Shown: positions 1 to 15,679, numbered from the stretch's first letter. The stretch is DNA of 64,000 nt from Stictocephala bisonia (GCA_035578905.1 JAQJVL010000731.1:15001-79000), one strand, 5' to 3'. The notes: generated by a model from the letters alone, not told the origin. Program-made: numbers and translations.

Positions 1-3000
1 TTTTTTTTTAAGTTTTTTTTAAAATTAAAAACACAACCCTTCCATTTTTGGGCACCTAAAGGTTAAGACATTTGGCCCTTTGGGGAAATTATCATCATGT
101 TTTTTTATTTGCATTTTTCGCATTTTTCAAAAAGGGATTTTTTTGGGTTTGTTTTTTTTAAATGGGGGCCCCCTTTGCTTTAATTGGGTGCCCTGCTTTT
201 TTGGGGAAATAAAATTTTTTAATTAATATTGTTAGAGAGATTGCGGGTTTTGTGTATCCCCTTTAAAATTTTGTGTTTTATTTTTTATTTTTTTCATTCT
301 TTTTTTCATTTCTTTTCTTTAAAATTTTACTTTAGACCGACCCCAAAAATTAAAAAAAAAAAGGTTTTTCTGAGGGGTCCCCTAATATTAATGTAAAAAT
401 TTAAATTTATAATTGAAAACTTATAAACTACATCTAACAAATAATCTAAAACTACAATAATTAATAAACATTTACATTTAATTTGTGCTAGGATTTACCC
501 AAACATAAAAACCCAAAAAAAACAAATTCCCACCTTTTGGAATTTTAAAAATTTACTTTTCAAAAAACATATTATCTATGTATATTTCTTTCAATCATTT
601 TTTATACTTAAACCGTCTCAATTAGCATCAATTGTCACATGTTAAAAAGGCCCTCCCATTTATTCTGGTCAAGGCCAAACCTTAAAAACCCAAAATTTTT
701 ACAAACGGGAAAAATTTAAATTTTAAAAACCTCCCCCTACAAAACCAAAAATTGCTTTAAACCCCTTTTCATTGGTTTAATGAAATTGCTTGACTTTTTA
801 AAACTTTTAAATTTTTTTTTAAACAGGAAAAACTACGTAATAGGGTTCTTATTTTCAATAAGGGTCAATATCTGAAAAAAAAATTCCAAGACCTATTCAG
901 CTAATTTTTTTAAATTTTTTTGGCCATATGTTAGCGCTGAAAAAATTTTACAATCCCAATAGTAAATTTTTAACCCAAATTTTGTAGCTTAACAAAAAAA
1001 TTTGAGCTTCTGGCAATGAAAAAAAATATTTTTTAATTGTGTTTTTAAATTTAAAATTTTTTTTCCATAAAAATTTTTGCATAAATTTTTCAGGGGTTTG
1101 TGGGTTTAAGTACCCCAATTTATTTACTGTAGTTTGCTTTTTAATTTTTAAAAGGAAAAAGGGAAAAAAATATAAACAATCCCAAATTTGGGAAAAAAAA
1201 GAGGAGAGAGAAAGGGTTTCCCAAATTAGTTTTGAAATAAAAAATCGTGTAGTTTTGTAAAAATTTTAAGGGAAAAAATTTTTTGTTAAAACCCGGAAAC
1301 ATAATTTTTAAAATATTATTCAGTTTTAAAGGATCCCCAAATTTTTTAAAAGTTATGGGCAAATTATGAGGGCCGTGGAATGGTTTTGTTCAACCATTGT
1401 TTACTAATAAAAATGGGGACTTTTCCCTCGAAAGTATTGTTTTTTAAAATTCCCCCTTTTCCCCGGGAAATTTAAGGGGACCTACGCTTTTAATGGAAAT
1501 CGGGAACCACGTTTTGTGTTGGCCTAAAATTTTAACAAATTTGACAACCCCTAAACACTCTTTTTTTTCCCCTTACACAACATTTTGGAACCTTGCCCTA
1601 ACATCAAAAAATTTGGGAAAACCCCCCCGCCTCTTTTGTTTGTGCCCAAATTTTGATGGTAAAAAACCCCCCCGGGGGGAACCGGGGGACCCCGTTTTTT
1701 GGGTTTTTTAAAAAGGACCAAACATCAAACCTTTTGGGGCCTCAATCTTTTTCCAACACTTGTCCCAATGGCTGGGGTTTACAGTTTTCCCAAAAACCAG
1801 TGCCTTTTGGGGTTAAGGGCCTAAATTTTAAAGTTTTTAAATTATTAAAGGGAATTTTCAAACACTATTTTTATTGTTTTTGTTGTTGTATAAAAAATTT
1901 AGATGAACCATCCCTTTTATATGGGGGTATTTAAATAAATTTTTGGGCTTTTTATACACATGCATTTCATTTAGATTTAAGGGGGCCAAACCCTTTTCCC
2001 GTTTTTCGGCGGGGACGTCACCGATTTTTTGGGTTTTGTGCCCCCCTGTCCCCAGTTTTAAACTCGGGGGGACGCTTTATGTCCCGTTTTTTGGAAAGGA
2101 TAAAGATAAACGAATAAACTTTCCCATTTTTTAAAATATTTTTTAATTTTTTATATCCAAAAAAAAAAATTTTTCTTGCTGATTTTTTTTTTTCCCCACA
2201 ATATAAAAGCAACAAGGACATTGCATCCCACTTAAACATTTAAGGGTATTGTTTTTTTGGGGTTCCCAAGGGAAAAAAACCTAAAACCGGGCCATGGGGG
2301 GAATTTTTTTGTAGTTTTGGGGTTTTTTTGTATTTTTGCGTTGAAATAGGTTTTCTCAGTGAGTGAGTTCGCTCCTTTTTTACTTTTGTATTTTTTTACA
2401 GGAGGTGACCTAGGGCCGAGAGGTAAAAAAGGGGGGGAGAGAGGGGTTTTTGGGGCCCATTTTGGGCACCACGACTTTTTTTTAAAAGGGGTTTGGAGTC
2501 TTTTTCCCGGAAAAAAAGTAAACAATTGTGGGGTTTTTTGGTGTTTTTATTTAGTTTTTCTGTTTTCACTTTGGGGCCTTTTCCGGGAAACTCTTTTTAT
2601 TTTTTTTAAAATTTTTTTTGTAATTAGTTTTTCCAAACCAGAAAAATTTTATCAGTGTTTTGTTTACATTTTATTTTTTTAATTAATTATTAAATAAAAA
2701 ACTTTAGAAGACTTTTTAGTATTTAAAAGGTTTTCTTTTGTTTTTTAGTTTGAGTCAGTCTTAGTGAGCAGTGTGACAGTTTTGTCTGTGGGAAACAGTA
2801 AGAAAATTTTTTTTCACAGTTTTTAATTGCCCAAAGGCCCCGGTTTCTTTTTTGTTAAGTTTAACCCCGGATTTAGAGATTGGGGAAATTTTAAATTTTT
2901 TTTAAAAAATAAAAAACTAAAAGTGACTTTTGATGTCCGATGGGGAAGTGTCCCAATGGGAGAGTTTTTTTTTCCCCCAACAGCGGAAGGTCTGATTAAC

Positions 3001-6000
3001 AAAAAAATTTTTAAAAACAGTGATGGAAAACAAAGAGAGCTCTTAAATTCTTGCATTCTTCTTCAAAGGCAAAAAAGTCCCCGTTTTTTTTAAATAAAAA
3101 AAAAATTGGGGGGGAATGAAGCGGAAATTGCGGCACCCAAAAAGGGACAATGCCCTTTACCATACGTTTGCCAAAACCATAGTTAGATAAACCCAGACTG
3201 AAATTTCAAGGTTTGGGTTGAAGAAGATTTTTTGACCCAAAATTAACTTGTGCTCGCACAAAAAAACAGAAGCAATAGTTGTCAATGTTCTGCGCCATAT
3301 GTAGAAAATTTTAACTAAATCAGAGCTTGAAAAAACTGGGTTTTTTTTCAGTATATGTTGATGTTTTAAAATTTTTCCAAAAACAAAAAATTTTTTCCCT
3401 ATTTTGGGCCCCAAAAATTTTCCCCATCCCGGGGTGTACAAGTAAAAAACTACTGGGAACTTAAAGCTTTTACCGGGGGGAAACGTCAGAAATAAAAACC
3501 CAAATTTTTAAATTCGGGTTCTTAAAAATTTTAAGAAAATTTACTGATACAATTTGGGGGGGTTTTGGTTAGAAAAACCACAAAAAATAATTTGGGGGGT
3601 CTGCCGAAAGGGTACTCGAAATTTTTATATTTCAAATTTAAAAGACTTTTTTGGAATCAAAATTTTTGGGCCCTTTGGTTGTGCAGCCCATTAATTAAAC
3701 AATGCGATCCAAACAGCTGCATAAAATAATGCCGTGGATATTGAAGTTAAAATTGTGAAAGATACACTCATTTTTATTTTTATCCCAAGAAAGGAAAGGG
3801 AAATTTTTTTAAGGAATTTTGCGGGGGAAGCCTTTTGTACAAAAATCACAAACTCCTTGGACAGCAAAAAAAGAGGGGCTTGCTTTAAAGCCAGCTTTTT
3901 GGAAAAAAGCGGGTGTTCCAGCTCTTTTTTTGCCTCCCCAAAGAGTTTTTTTTTGTGACCAAGGGAAAAGTGCCCTTGAATTTATCAAAAAATTTTTTTT
4001 GAAAAAACCCAAGCGGGCGGGAAATTTTTGGTTTTATTTTTTATTATACCCAAGTCATGCAAATTTTTTGTTTCCCAGTACGGATGGCCCAGAAGGTTTC
4101 TTTTAAATAACATTTTTTTTCCCAGTTAAAAGTTGAAATTTTTTTTTAGCTGTTTGAGAGAAAAAAAAATATGTTGAGGGGGTAAAAAAAGTTTGTTCCT
4201 TCCAATGTAAAGGAAAAATCTTGTTTAAAGGAAAAAATTTAAAGGAATTGTTGTTTTAAAACTCCCATTTTAAATCCCCAATCCGGGGTTTTTTTTATGG
4301 ACATCTTTTTACGTATCTTAATAAAAGGGGGGGGCCCTTTCGCCCCTTGGGAAACCTTTTTTTTGGGGTTTTGGGGTTTTGGAGATACCCAGCAGGGGAA
4401 AAGTGGCGGGGTTTAAAGGGAAATGGAAGGGGTTATAAAACTTGCTGAAAATCAGTCTTTTATTGTGAAAAAAAATTTTTGATAAATATAAAGGGGGTTT
4501 AAAAAATAATGTAACAAAATAAAAATTTGGTCGGAATGGGTTTTGAGTTTGGAAAACTTCGTTTTGACCAAAGAAGGGTTTTAGGGGTATTCCTCCTTTT
4601 TTAAACCAAAAGAACATTCCATACAAAAAATTACGTTACATCGCTGATTTGGCTTCTGTGTCTCCCAGGGAAATTTTTAATGCCCCATTTTTAAAACGTG
4701 TTTTTTTAAGGAAAAATAAATCTTTATTTGGACTAAAAATTTAAATCTAAATTGAATTTTTCCAACAAAAAGGGGACCCTTTGCTTTTTCCCTGAAGTAC
4801 AATGTTGGCCAAAACTTGTGTTTAATTTTTCCATGACAAAATAAAAAGGAGAAAAGCTCCCCTTAAAAGGGCATCCCATTCATCAAAAAAGTATGCCAAA
4901 TTTTTGGGGGAAGGGTAAGCAGTGGACTATTTTTTTATCTTGTTTTTTATTGAAAGGGTGTTGGGGAATTGACTTTGAAAAATTTAAATTTTTTACCAAT
5001 TTCCCAATTAACCTTTTTACAAGTTTTGGTTATAAAAAAGGGATGTTTCAAAAATTGTTTACATGTATTCCAATTAATTCTGGAACCATTTAAATTTAAA
5101 ATTCAGTTGTTTTTCTGTGTAATTTTCAATATTTTTCAATTTTTAAAAATGTGTTTTTTTTTTTTGTTTTTATTTTTTAAATTTTATTTTAAATTTTAAC
5201 TGATTTTTTCCGATTAGTTTTAATTTGTTTTTACTTTTATTTCCGGAAACATTTAAATTTTTTTAAATACTTTTTTTTTTCTGTGAATTTTTGTGCAAAA
5301 AATAAAAAATTTAAAAGGAGTTTTTGGGCTTTTTAGTTTTTGGTAAATTTTTTTAAAAAATTCCTTTTAACATGGTTGGGGGGGGACCCCCCTAAACCCC
5401 TATTAATGTTTTCCCGGGTTTTAAAGGGGGTTGTGTTTGGGGGGGAAAAAAAATTGTTTCAGACTTGACCCCCCGTTTGCCCTGTTTTTTATTTGTAAAC
5501 GTCTTTAAACAATTTTGTTTTTTAAATTTTTGGCCTTTACCTGTACTATTTAAAAATTTGCGACTTTTAAAAAAGGGGTTTATGTTAAAAGAAAAAGGGG
5601 AAATGGGGTTATTTTAAAGTGCAAACCCAAGATTTGTTGATTTGGGTTTGTTAGGGAAAGGGGTCTTTTTTCCAATTTAGATTAAAAATTTTCTTTATAA
5701 AGAAATTTAAATTTTTTTTATTAAAAATTTCCCTCGCTTGTTAAATGGGTTTTTTGAAGGCTTTTTTTGGGTTACTGACTTTTTTGGGGTTATGATTTGG
5801 AAATTTATCCCCATCATTTAAAGTTGAAAAGCCTCGACCACAACCCAATATTTTTTAAACCTTTTTAAATAGGCAAAAGGTGCTTTTTAATTCAAAACAT
5901 AAAAAACTTTTAAATTTACCTTTTAAAAAGGGTTTTAAAATTAAAAATTTATTAGAATAGGGGGCCATAAAATTTTTTAAAGTAAATTATGTGGATAGAA

Positions 6001-7389
6001 ACAAAAATGAAAAGGGAATAAAAAATTATTATTAATTTATATTCCAAAGGTTCCTTTTTTTTCTGCCCCCTGAAAACTGCTTTTGGGTTTGTGGTTTTTT
6101 TAAATCATTTCTTTTTTTCGGGGGGGGCCTCCTTCTGTTCTCTGGATTCTTGCTCTATGATACACAGCACATAATTAGAAGAGCTGAAACTTTTCCTGTA
6201 TATTGGGTCATTTGGCCGTTTGACCCCCCTTTTTTTATTAAAAGGGGCTAAGTATTTTTTTTTTTTTTGGGTTTTTAAACTATTTTTTTAAAAAAATTTT
6301 TAATTTTTTATAGCAGAGTTTTTAGTCCAAAAACATAAAAACAAATTTTTTAAAAGTAAAAATTCTGGTTTGGGCCCATTTCAGTTTTCAAAGTTTTTTA
6401 AAATTGTATGATAACCCCAAGCTGCCCCTTACGTTTTAAACATGTAAATAACAAAATTTTAAGCGGGGCCCGGGGGGGGGAATTGCGTCAAGGGTGTTTG
6501 GAAATAGAGTGGAGGCTTTTTTCAATTGAAAATAAAAAAAAAGGTTTTAGCTGGAATCAAAGTTTTTTATTTTTTAAAAACCCCACTTTTTTTTAAGGGA
6601 AAAACGTGGAAAAAAAATTTGTATTATTTTTGAACCCAAAATTTAGCCCCCATAAAAATTACATCCTAATTCAAATACACTAAAAGGTTTCAGTTTGGTT
6701 TTTTAGGTAGTAAATTTTTAAGGCTTGCAACTTTTTTGGGAAAGCAACTTTTTTTGGTTCCCTTTTTATAAAATATGTTAAAAACAAATAACAAAAAGAT
6801 TTTAATTTTTTTAAAACCAACCAAAACTAAAAGTGCCTACAGTTTTAAAATTTAGTGTTAATGCTGGTTTTATTTTTAAAACCCCTTCCTTTTTCCTGAA
6901 TTTAGGGCCAAAATTGCCCGTTAAAAAGGAAAATTTTTAAATTTGAAACCGTAAATTTTTAAAGGGTTGGGAAAGATGGCAGTCATATGACGAAATAAAT
7001 TCCAAAAGATAGAGGAAGATCCAAGAAAAATCCATTCACCGAAAAATTAAATTTTAATTCTATTTTTTGAATTTTTATTATTATCTGATGTTTGCTTTCC
7101 CAAAGATTTGCTTGCAAGTGTTTTTTTAGAGCAAGTGCCTTATAGATTGGGGTTTTTTGCTTGGTTTTATTTCAAATAAAAGGGGCTGATTATTTATAAC
7201 ATCCTTTAAATTTTTTGAATTATTTTTTAAATTTTTGTTTCCTTTTAATTTCGGGGATGTATTTTCATTTTTAGGGGACACAATCAACATTTTTCACCCG
7301 AATTTTAGTCTATTGATGTTTCTAAAAAACAAAAAAAAAAAAAATCTTCAGGGGAAATAAAATTTTCCCAAAGTAAAACTTCAAAAGTA

Positions 7390-7670
7390 TTGAATATTTT
7401 TTAAATCTCCGGGTCATTGTTAATATCCATTAAAATTCAAGTTGTTTATTCAGATTTTTCCTCTTTTGTATTTTAGTAGGCTTTTATATAAATTGTTGAT
7501 TATACCTTAATTATAAAGATACACTAGCTCACATGCATTAATTATATCGTTGTATATCTTTTTTAATTATTAGTAGTCAAAATCTGAGAAGAATAAAAGA
7601 CTAAGACTGTGCTGTAAAATAATTGTAAATAAACATATGTTAAATTAGTTAACTGCGCTTTGATTTAATT
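7390..7670. other. Normal-looking island inside the low-quality block
   Basis: This stretch has ordinary AT-rich composition with mixed short words and few long runs, like the DNA after 17300. It shows the underlying genome is probably ordinary intergenic DNA. No gene is visible in it. Confidence 0.5.
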
Positions 7671-10600
7671 AAAAACCCCGAAAGCCATCATTAAAAAATT
7701 GGAAAAATTTTTTCATATTAGTTTAAAAAAATTTTTTTTAAAAATTTAAATTTTTAAAAGGGTTTTGTTTTTAAAATTTGCTTTATTTTTTGGGGGTTCT
7801 TTTTTTTTGGGGAAAATGAAAGGCACATGCCTAAATACCTCTTTTTTTAAAAACCTTTTTTTGGGGGTTTGGTTTGGATTATCTGCATATCATCTTGATT
7901 TGGTACATCATCTCTTTCCTTTCTGAAAGGTTGGTTTTTTCCTTTTTTTTTCCTTTGCATATCAATAAAAATTTTTTTTGTGACAAAATTTAAAATATTA
8001 CATTTTTGTTTATATTATTAACATTGAAAAGTACATAAGTTTTCCACTTTGTTTCCTAACTCTTCAAAAATTTAAAAACCCCACAGCTGCCCATGCTGTT
8101 TTTTTATTTTCATTGTTTTTTTTTAATTAAATTTGCTGACGGGAAAGGTTTTGTTTTCATTCAGTGCGGCTTGGTAGCCGGCCCGACAGCAGAACCATTT
8201 ACTGTTCAAAGTTTTAAATGGGAAATGTAGTTTTTTTTTTGTATTGGGTTTTGGTAACTACTCGGGCATCTTTGGTTTCCGTATTTATGCCCAATTTTTG
8301 GGGTTCCCCTAGCGTCAGTTCGCTGTTTTGGACAGTTTGTGCTGGTCACGCCCACTTTCTCCTAGTCACTTTTTGTTTTTTTTTGGGGAAACCCGGTTTT
8401 TTTTGTTCATGTTTTTTTGGTATTTTTTTAAAAAAAACTGTTGTAAATATGTTTAATTCATTTTTTTGGGGAAATTATTTGTTTTATACTGACCCAATTT
8501 TCAACCCCGGGGCCCGGGTCCGGAGGGTAACAAAAAAAACGACAGAATTCTCTTTTTGCAAGGGGAAAACGTTGCCCAAAGTGACATTGAAGAAGTGAAT
8601 TTTTTCAAAACCAAATTGTAGGATTCTGGTGATTCTGTTTGTGTTCACTGATAAAACGATCCCCCAAAAAATAAAAATCAGCTCCTCAATGGTGATTTTT
8701 TTCCCCAACACCCCGGGTAATGCGCCCTTTTAACAAAAAACCAAAACTGGGAAAACACTTCCCGGCTCTTTTCCGGGTAAAGGTTTAAAGAAATTTGGAT
8801 TTTTTTTAAAATTTTTTATTAGATGGGGGTTTTTTTTTGGAAAGAATTTTTGTAGAAACACAAAACAAAAATTTTTTTGGAAACGGGTTATTCAAACCAA
8901 CTCTGCAACCTTAGAATAAATTAATGGATGGATTTGACCTTTTGGACCGAATTGGGGAAAGGATTTTTTGGGGTTTAAATTACTAGAAAAGGAAAATTTT
9001 AAAGACAAAACCCAAAAACCCCCAAAAAGGTTTTAATGGGTAAAAACAATTTTTTTTTTAAATTTTCAAAATTTTTTTTGTAAGCAGGCAGTTCTAGAAA
9101 ACCTTTTTTCGGAATTTTATATTGCTTTGCTTTGCTTGTTTCTAAAAACCAAATACAAATTAGGGGGACAAAAAATGAATAAATTTAAAAAGAATCAAGG
9201 AGCAATCGTAGTTTTATTTTAATAACAAAAATAACCCCAAATTTTTTTACTCCCTCCAAAAAATAACTCTAACAGTTTAAAGGTTATGTTTTGGGGGGAA
9301 AGGAAGGCTAATCTTCGGCAGTACTTTAAAAAAGGCAAAACCCCATAAGTAGGCGAAAAATTATTTTACTTTTTGTAAATCTGGGGGCCCAAAAATATTT
9401 AAAAATTTTTGGGTTTTTACGGGGGTTTCACAAAAATACGTATTTATTTGGGTTTTGTAGGGAAAAATTCCCAGAAAACTTTAAATTTTTACATTTTTAA
9501 AAAAGAAAAAACTTTTTCCAACGGGTTTAAAAATTATAGGGGAAAAATTTTTTAACAATGGGTTTCATTTGTTTGGGGGCTAGGATTTACTTTCCCTTTA
9601 AAAAATTACTTATTTTGGAAAACCTTTTCAGGAAAAAAAGGACCCGTAAGAACCCTTACCACCCAAGACGGAACCGAAAAACCGAGGGGAAAACAGTTGC
9701 AAAAAAAAGGGGAAAACGTGTTTTTGATGGGCAAGTGGAAAGAAAAGTTTACTTTTTTTAATTTTTCCCTTTAACACAGAGCACGAAAATGGAGGGACTG
9801 GTTCGTAGACAAAGGCAGAACTTTAAAACCCAAAAACCACCCCCCAATGTCACTTTAAAAAACCCACTTTTTATTTGTGGGGGGGGGGGGGGATGGGGGC
9901 AGCCCCAAGATGTCCCCCTTATTATCCCGCAAACAAAAGCCCAATGAGAGGTTTATGGGGCCCTAATATTTTTTAAAAAATTTAGGGAAAAATCCCCCTT
10001 TATGAATTCCCGGGCTTTATGTACCAAAATATAATTTTCCTTTAAATTGGGAATTTAAAACGACTGTGATCTTAAAAAATCCTTTTTTCCCTGACCCCTA
10101 AAAAGAAAACGGGGCCCACGGGCCCAAAACGGCAAAATGAGAAAAACAAATTCACAAATTTATTGTGGAAAAAAGAGAAATTTAAATTTAAAAAAAACAA
10201 AATCGCGGGGAAGGGGGCCGGGGGGGTTTTGGGGCGGGGGGGGAAAAATTTTAAAGGGGGAAAAACCCCCTAAAAAAACCAAAAAACTGATACTTTTATA
10301 AAATTGTGCAATGACAACCCGGGTCTGTTTTTTAAAACAAAATTGTTGTTTTGAAGCCTACCGTGACAATCTGTAAAAGAAGAAAACTAAGGAGGGGTTG
10401 TATATATAAATAATGGTTGTTATCATTAATAATGTTATAACAAATTTTAAAAACTTTTGTTTTAAAAAGGGGGCAAGGAAAGAGCCAAAGGGGTTTTTGT
10501 TTTTTGGGGGAAAAATTTTTTAAGGCCCACTAGGAAAAAACTTTAAAAAAGAAGTAAAAATAAGGGGGGAGGTGGTTTTTGGGTTGTTTAAATATGTTAA

Positions 10601-11394
10601 AAAAAAATAGTGTTTTTTTTTTATAAATAAACTTTTTCAAATTTTTTTTTTCCAAATTTTAAAAATTTTAATTTCCCCATATTAACAACAAAAATTTAAA
10701 AAATTTAAAAAGGAACCCACAAAAGGTAGAGCCTTTTGTGTTGGGGGGGGTGGAAATTCTTTTAGGGTTTATCTCAGCTTTAAAAACCCTTTCAATGTTT
10801 AAAAGGGGGCGTTAAAAAAAAAAATATTTTTAGGGCAATTTAGAGTTGTTTTTATAAAACCCTAGTATTTTGAGTTGGGCAATGTGGTCAGTAGCCAGCG
10901 GGCCCCTGAACCCCGTAATGGCCTGGGAAAAATACCCAAAATGAAAAAAAACATCATTCCAACCCCCCATTTCCCCGGGGTTTTCTTTCTTTTCAAAGGG
11001 AAGGTTTTTTATTTTGGGAATTTTTTGTTTTTTTTGCCCCCAAAAGGGCCCAATTTTAAACTGTATATAGAACTTTTTGCAGTAAAAGTTTTTTAAAAGA
11101 TCGTTTTAAAAAGTTTTTAGAAACTGAGAAAAAAACCTACAATTTTAAATAACCCCTTGACTCTATCAATTTAAATTTTAAAAATACACAAGCAGGGTTT
11201 CTTATCCCAATTTTTAAAAACAAAGGAAAATGTTTAAAACATTTGTAAAAATTTATGGAAAAAAAATACCCTTTTTTTTGAACTAAAGAAAGTTATATTT
11301 TTTATAATGAGACTGCCCTTTAAAAATTTTGTTAAAGTGTACCAGAAAAATTAATTTAAACCTTTAATTTTAAAGGTCAAAATATTTGTTTTTT

Positions 11395-11480
11395 ATCTTA
11401 TATATATATATATTAATTATTATATATATAAATTTATATATTTTTTATATTTTATATTTATATTTTATATATATATTTAT
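11395..11480. repeat. AT-only low-complexity tract
   Basis: The tract is alternating TA and TATTT words with almost no G or C. It lies in the low-quality block, so its exact length is not trustworthy. Confidence 0.5.
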
Positions 11481-14400
11481 TTTAAAAATATAAATTTTTT
11501 AAAGTTTTTGGGACGGGGGGGGACATTTTATTGTTTTTTTTTAAAAAATTTAAAATTTATTACTTTAGTTGCAGAAATTTTTTTTAAAAATTTAATTCTA
11601 GCAAGAAAATATTATTTTTTTTATATATGATTTTTTTTAAAACATCACACAAAAAAATCCCCAAATGGGGGAAACTAAAACAAAATAAACTCAAAGTGAT
11701 GATGGGATGCGGGGTTTGGGAGCAAGCCAGCATGAGGGGAAATTTGGTTTTTTTCACATCATTTATTTGCTGTTAAACCCCGGGGATTGTTCCCAAAAAT
11801 GAATTTAAGGAAAATTGAAAGCACCTTTGGGGTAAAAAATACGACAATTTTTTGTTTCCCCATATAAAAAAAATTTGAAAGCGGGGGAGTTTTCGGGGAG
11901 TTTGGACGCAAAAAATTGCCAAATGTGGGGGTTTGTTCAAATTTTTTTAAAAGCTTTCAAGTGGGTTTGCTTATCTGTTTTTGTTACTATATTTCGGTCC
12001 CTTTAATTTATTTTTTTTTTATTGATTTTTTTAACAATTTGAAAAATTGTTTAATTTTTTTAAATTTTTTAAAGGGACTGTTATCCCTCCCGGAAAAAGT
12101 TCCGTTTGGATAGTTTTAATTTTTACCCCCCTATCAGCCGACCAAAAACTAAAAAGGGGTTTAAAGGGTTTCAACACAGTTTAAGGAAACAAACCTTTTT
12201 TCCCCCCTTTGGTTTAGGGGGTGTCCACGGGGTTCTTTATTTGGTCCCCCAAACGAAACTTCCCCGAAAATTTTTTAAATGCCTTTTTTCCCCCCTTAAA
12301 ATATGTGGACCACCCCTAACCTTTCATGATGCTGGGGAAAAGAGTAATTCAAAATAATGAAATTGGCGTAAACTCCTTCATAAAATTTTTAAAGTGGCCC
12401 TTTTGGACTGCAAGGGGGAAATTTTTCCCTTTTTAAATTTAGAAAATGCCAAAAATCCTTGGGCCCTTTGGAAAAAAAAGAAAACCGGGAAAAAGGGGAA
12501 ATTCACAATTATTTTCCCAAAAACAAGGTCGGGAAAAAAAAAAATGGGAAACCCCCTTTTAAAAACTTTTGGAAAAAGGGGCTTTTTAAAAAATGGGAAA
12601 ATTTTTACCTTATCATAAATTAAAAAAGAACATACTTTTTTAAACCCCCTTTGCTTTCATTTTCAGCGGGGCTTCCCGTGAGGAAGTTAAAATCTAAAAG
12701 TAAGCCCGATTGAATTTGGTATCAAAAAAGAAAATTCTTTTAAGAGAAAATTTAAACACCCCCAAAACCCGACCCTTTTGGAAAAATTTATCCTTTTAAA
12801 AATAGTGGTCTTTTGAATTTTCCCAAAAAAAAACTTTAAATTTTAACCCAAAAAATTTTTTTCCCCCTTTTAAAGGTTTTTAATAAATTTTTTTGGTTCC
12901 CAAAAAAAATTAAAATTTTTAGAAAAACCAAAATTTTTCAAAAAAAATTTAATTATCTATTGAAAAAAATCACGTTGTCAAAGTGTTTCTATTTTTTCCA
13001 TTAGTCACCGCCTTGTATACTAATGGTGACACAAGCTAACTTCCTAGCATTAAAAAAAGGATAAAAAAAGGGCTTACCCCGGGACAAATTAAAAAGTTAA
13101 AACATTTAACTTTTGTTTTAGGGCCCGTATACTTTAAAGGTGACACAAGGTACTTTCCCTGCCCATTTAAAAACTGGTAAAAAGACTTTGGACAAATTTC
13201 GTAAAAAAACCCAAAAAATTGGACTTTTGTTCCCCAAAAAAATAAAAAATAAAAATAACCTGTTTCTGCGGGGGAAAAAAGCCTTTTTTTTTCACTTTTT
13301 TGAAACACACCTAAGATAAGGGGAAAACCAAAAATGGGAGAGACTGCCAAAATTAACATCCAAAAAAAGACTTTGTGATCCGAAATTAAAAAACAATTGT
13401 GACCCCCCCAACATTTGGAACCCCTGGAAAATTTTCAGAGTTTCTTTGGGGGCCCCAAAAATATTGGGTTGTGGGTTTTTACACATTTCTGTTAAATAAT
13501 GATGTGGATGGGTTTTAAAAACCAAATCCCGGAAACCAAAAATATTCCACCCCCTATAATAGAGGGGGTGTTACACCCTCCCAAAATAATTTAACCCCGA
13601 CCCCTTGTTATGAGAAGAAAAACCCGTACATTGGTTTTTAAAAATATTCAATTAACCCACCACCCCCAAAGGAGGGGCAAAATTTGGGCGGGGGAATGAG
13701 GAACTGCAACTACGGACATGGGTGTTGGGTTTTGGGGCCAAATCTTATCCATCAAAAGGAAAATTTACCCCTCCAAAAAGGGGCGGACTGTGGCAATGTT
13801 CTTTTTAAATATAATTTTTTTTGACAATGTTTTTTCAATTTTTTGGGCAGGAAAATAATGGGTTTTTTGTTTTTATTCATGCTGATATCATTTTTTTAGG
13901 TACTTGTTTAGGTTTTTTTTTTAAAACATACTGTTTAAATTTGTAAGTAACCCTTTTTTAAACCCTATCAGGCAAAAATTTCCCCCTTTCTGGCGGCCAT
14001 TTTTTGGGATTATGAAGCTTTTTTTAAAATCTAAACAAATGTTTTACTTTTTAGGATGTATTTTTAAAATCATTTTGGGTTTTCAAAAGTTTTAAGAGAA
14101 GTTTTCTAAAAAAAAAAATTGGCATGTTGTAAAGATTTTTTTTTTAGTTTATTAAAATAATTTTAAATTTTGGTTTTATAAAAATTTTAAAAACAGGGGG
14201 ACTGACATTTGAAAAAATTGTAAATGTTGTGCTCTTGTTTTGATGATTTAAACAAATTCTTAAATGTTATCTTTGGGTTTTGGGAAAATTTTTTATAGTT
14301 ATGTTTTAAAAAATTTTTATTTTTAAAAACCCTTTTTTATTTTTCCATTTGGTTGTTACAAACTGCCCTTTAAAGTGCGAACGGGACTATTTTGTTTCCA

Positions 14401-15679
14401 TTGGGGGAACACTTTTTTTCAACTATTTATTTGAAATATGTTTTTGTATAAATGTACAAAGGGATTTCATTCCTTTTTAATTTTCCCAAATTAAAGGTGA
14501 ACCAAATTTTTAAAACTAATTTATTTGGGGTTTTGTAGGAAATTTTTATATTTTTACAAAAAATTTTTTTAAATTTTTGAATTAAAATTTGGAGAATTTA
14601 CTTTTTAAAAATTTTATTTTATTTTAGCATTTTAAAAAATTTTTATAATTAAAGGAAAAAAGGGTTTTAAATTTTATCTTTTTTTTTTAGAAAATTAAAA
14701 TTTTAAATTTTATATTTACAAAAAACACAAATTTAAAAAAAAGGGGTTTCGTAGCACCAACAAACCCGTAGTATTTTGAAAAAAACAAAATGTTTGAAAG
14801 AAAAACCCCTGATTACGTCAGAGCTCGGAAAAAATGACATAGTAAAAAAAACCCAACTGATCAAACAATTCTCCCCCTATGTAATTTGGTATAAGAGGTT
14901 TGGTTTAATACAGAAAACCCACGTTTTTATTTTTTTGAAAAATTTGGGCCCCACGCAATATCACCCCATTTTTTGGGGTTTTTTGGGGGGGGGGGGGGAA
15001 AAAAAGGGGGTTTGGTTTTGTTAAGAATAATGCAAAATTTAATGTATTATAATAAGTTCTGAATCCAAATTTTTTTATTTACATAATTTATTGATTTGAA
15101 GCAAAATCAAAAAAAAAAAACAGGGTTTAAGGGAAAATCACTTCTTTACCCCAAAAAAAACTTCACTCGCCCAGTTTTACATTGGCCCCTGAAGGTCCTT
15201 GTAAACCGTTGATGGAAAAAATTTAATCAAAAATTTGGAATTTACCCCAAACGTTAGCTCAAATGCAAAATTTTTTTAAAAAGTGGACCTTTTTTTTTGG
15301 TTTGGGTTAAAGGGGGGACTAGCAGGAAATTTTTTTTTACACTCTCCAATTTACTAAAACCTTGGACCCCTTTCCCCAATTTTGGAAACCCTTTTTCTTC
15401 TGAGCTACCCGGCGGCAACGCATTTAGGGAAAAAAGACATGCCTTTTTTATGTTAAAACGAGTTTTGGTACCCTCAGTCCAGGGGGCCCGGAAAAGTACA
15501 CTTTGGAAACCCTTTTTAAAGAAAAGAATTCTTTTATTCCTTTTTTCATTAGTACCTTTTTCAGATTGTTTTAAGTTCAATTTATAAATTTTTTAAAATA
15601 AAAAATTAAGTTTTTAAATTTTGTTTCATCCTTAACCAAATTTTATCTTTTTTTTTCTCTTTTTTGAACTGCCTTAAAA

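Noticed and set aside
8218..8598. 126-codon open frame
   Set aside because: It is in the low-quality block; the translation is dominated by runs of Phe, Gly and Lys and shows no domain.
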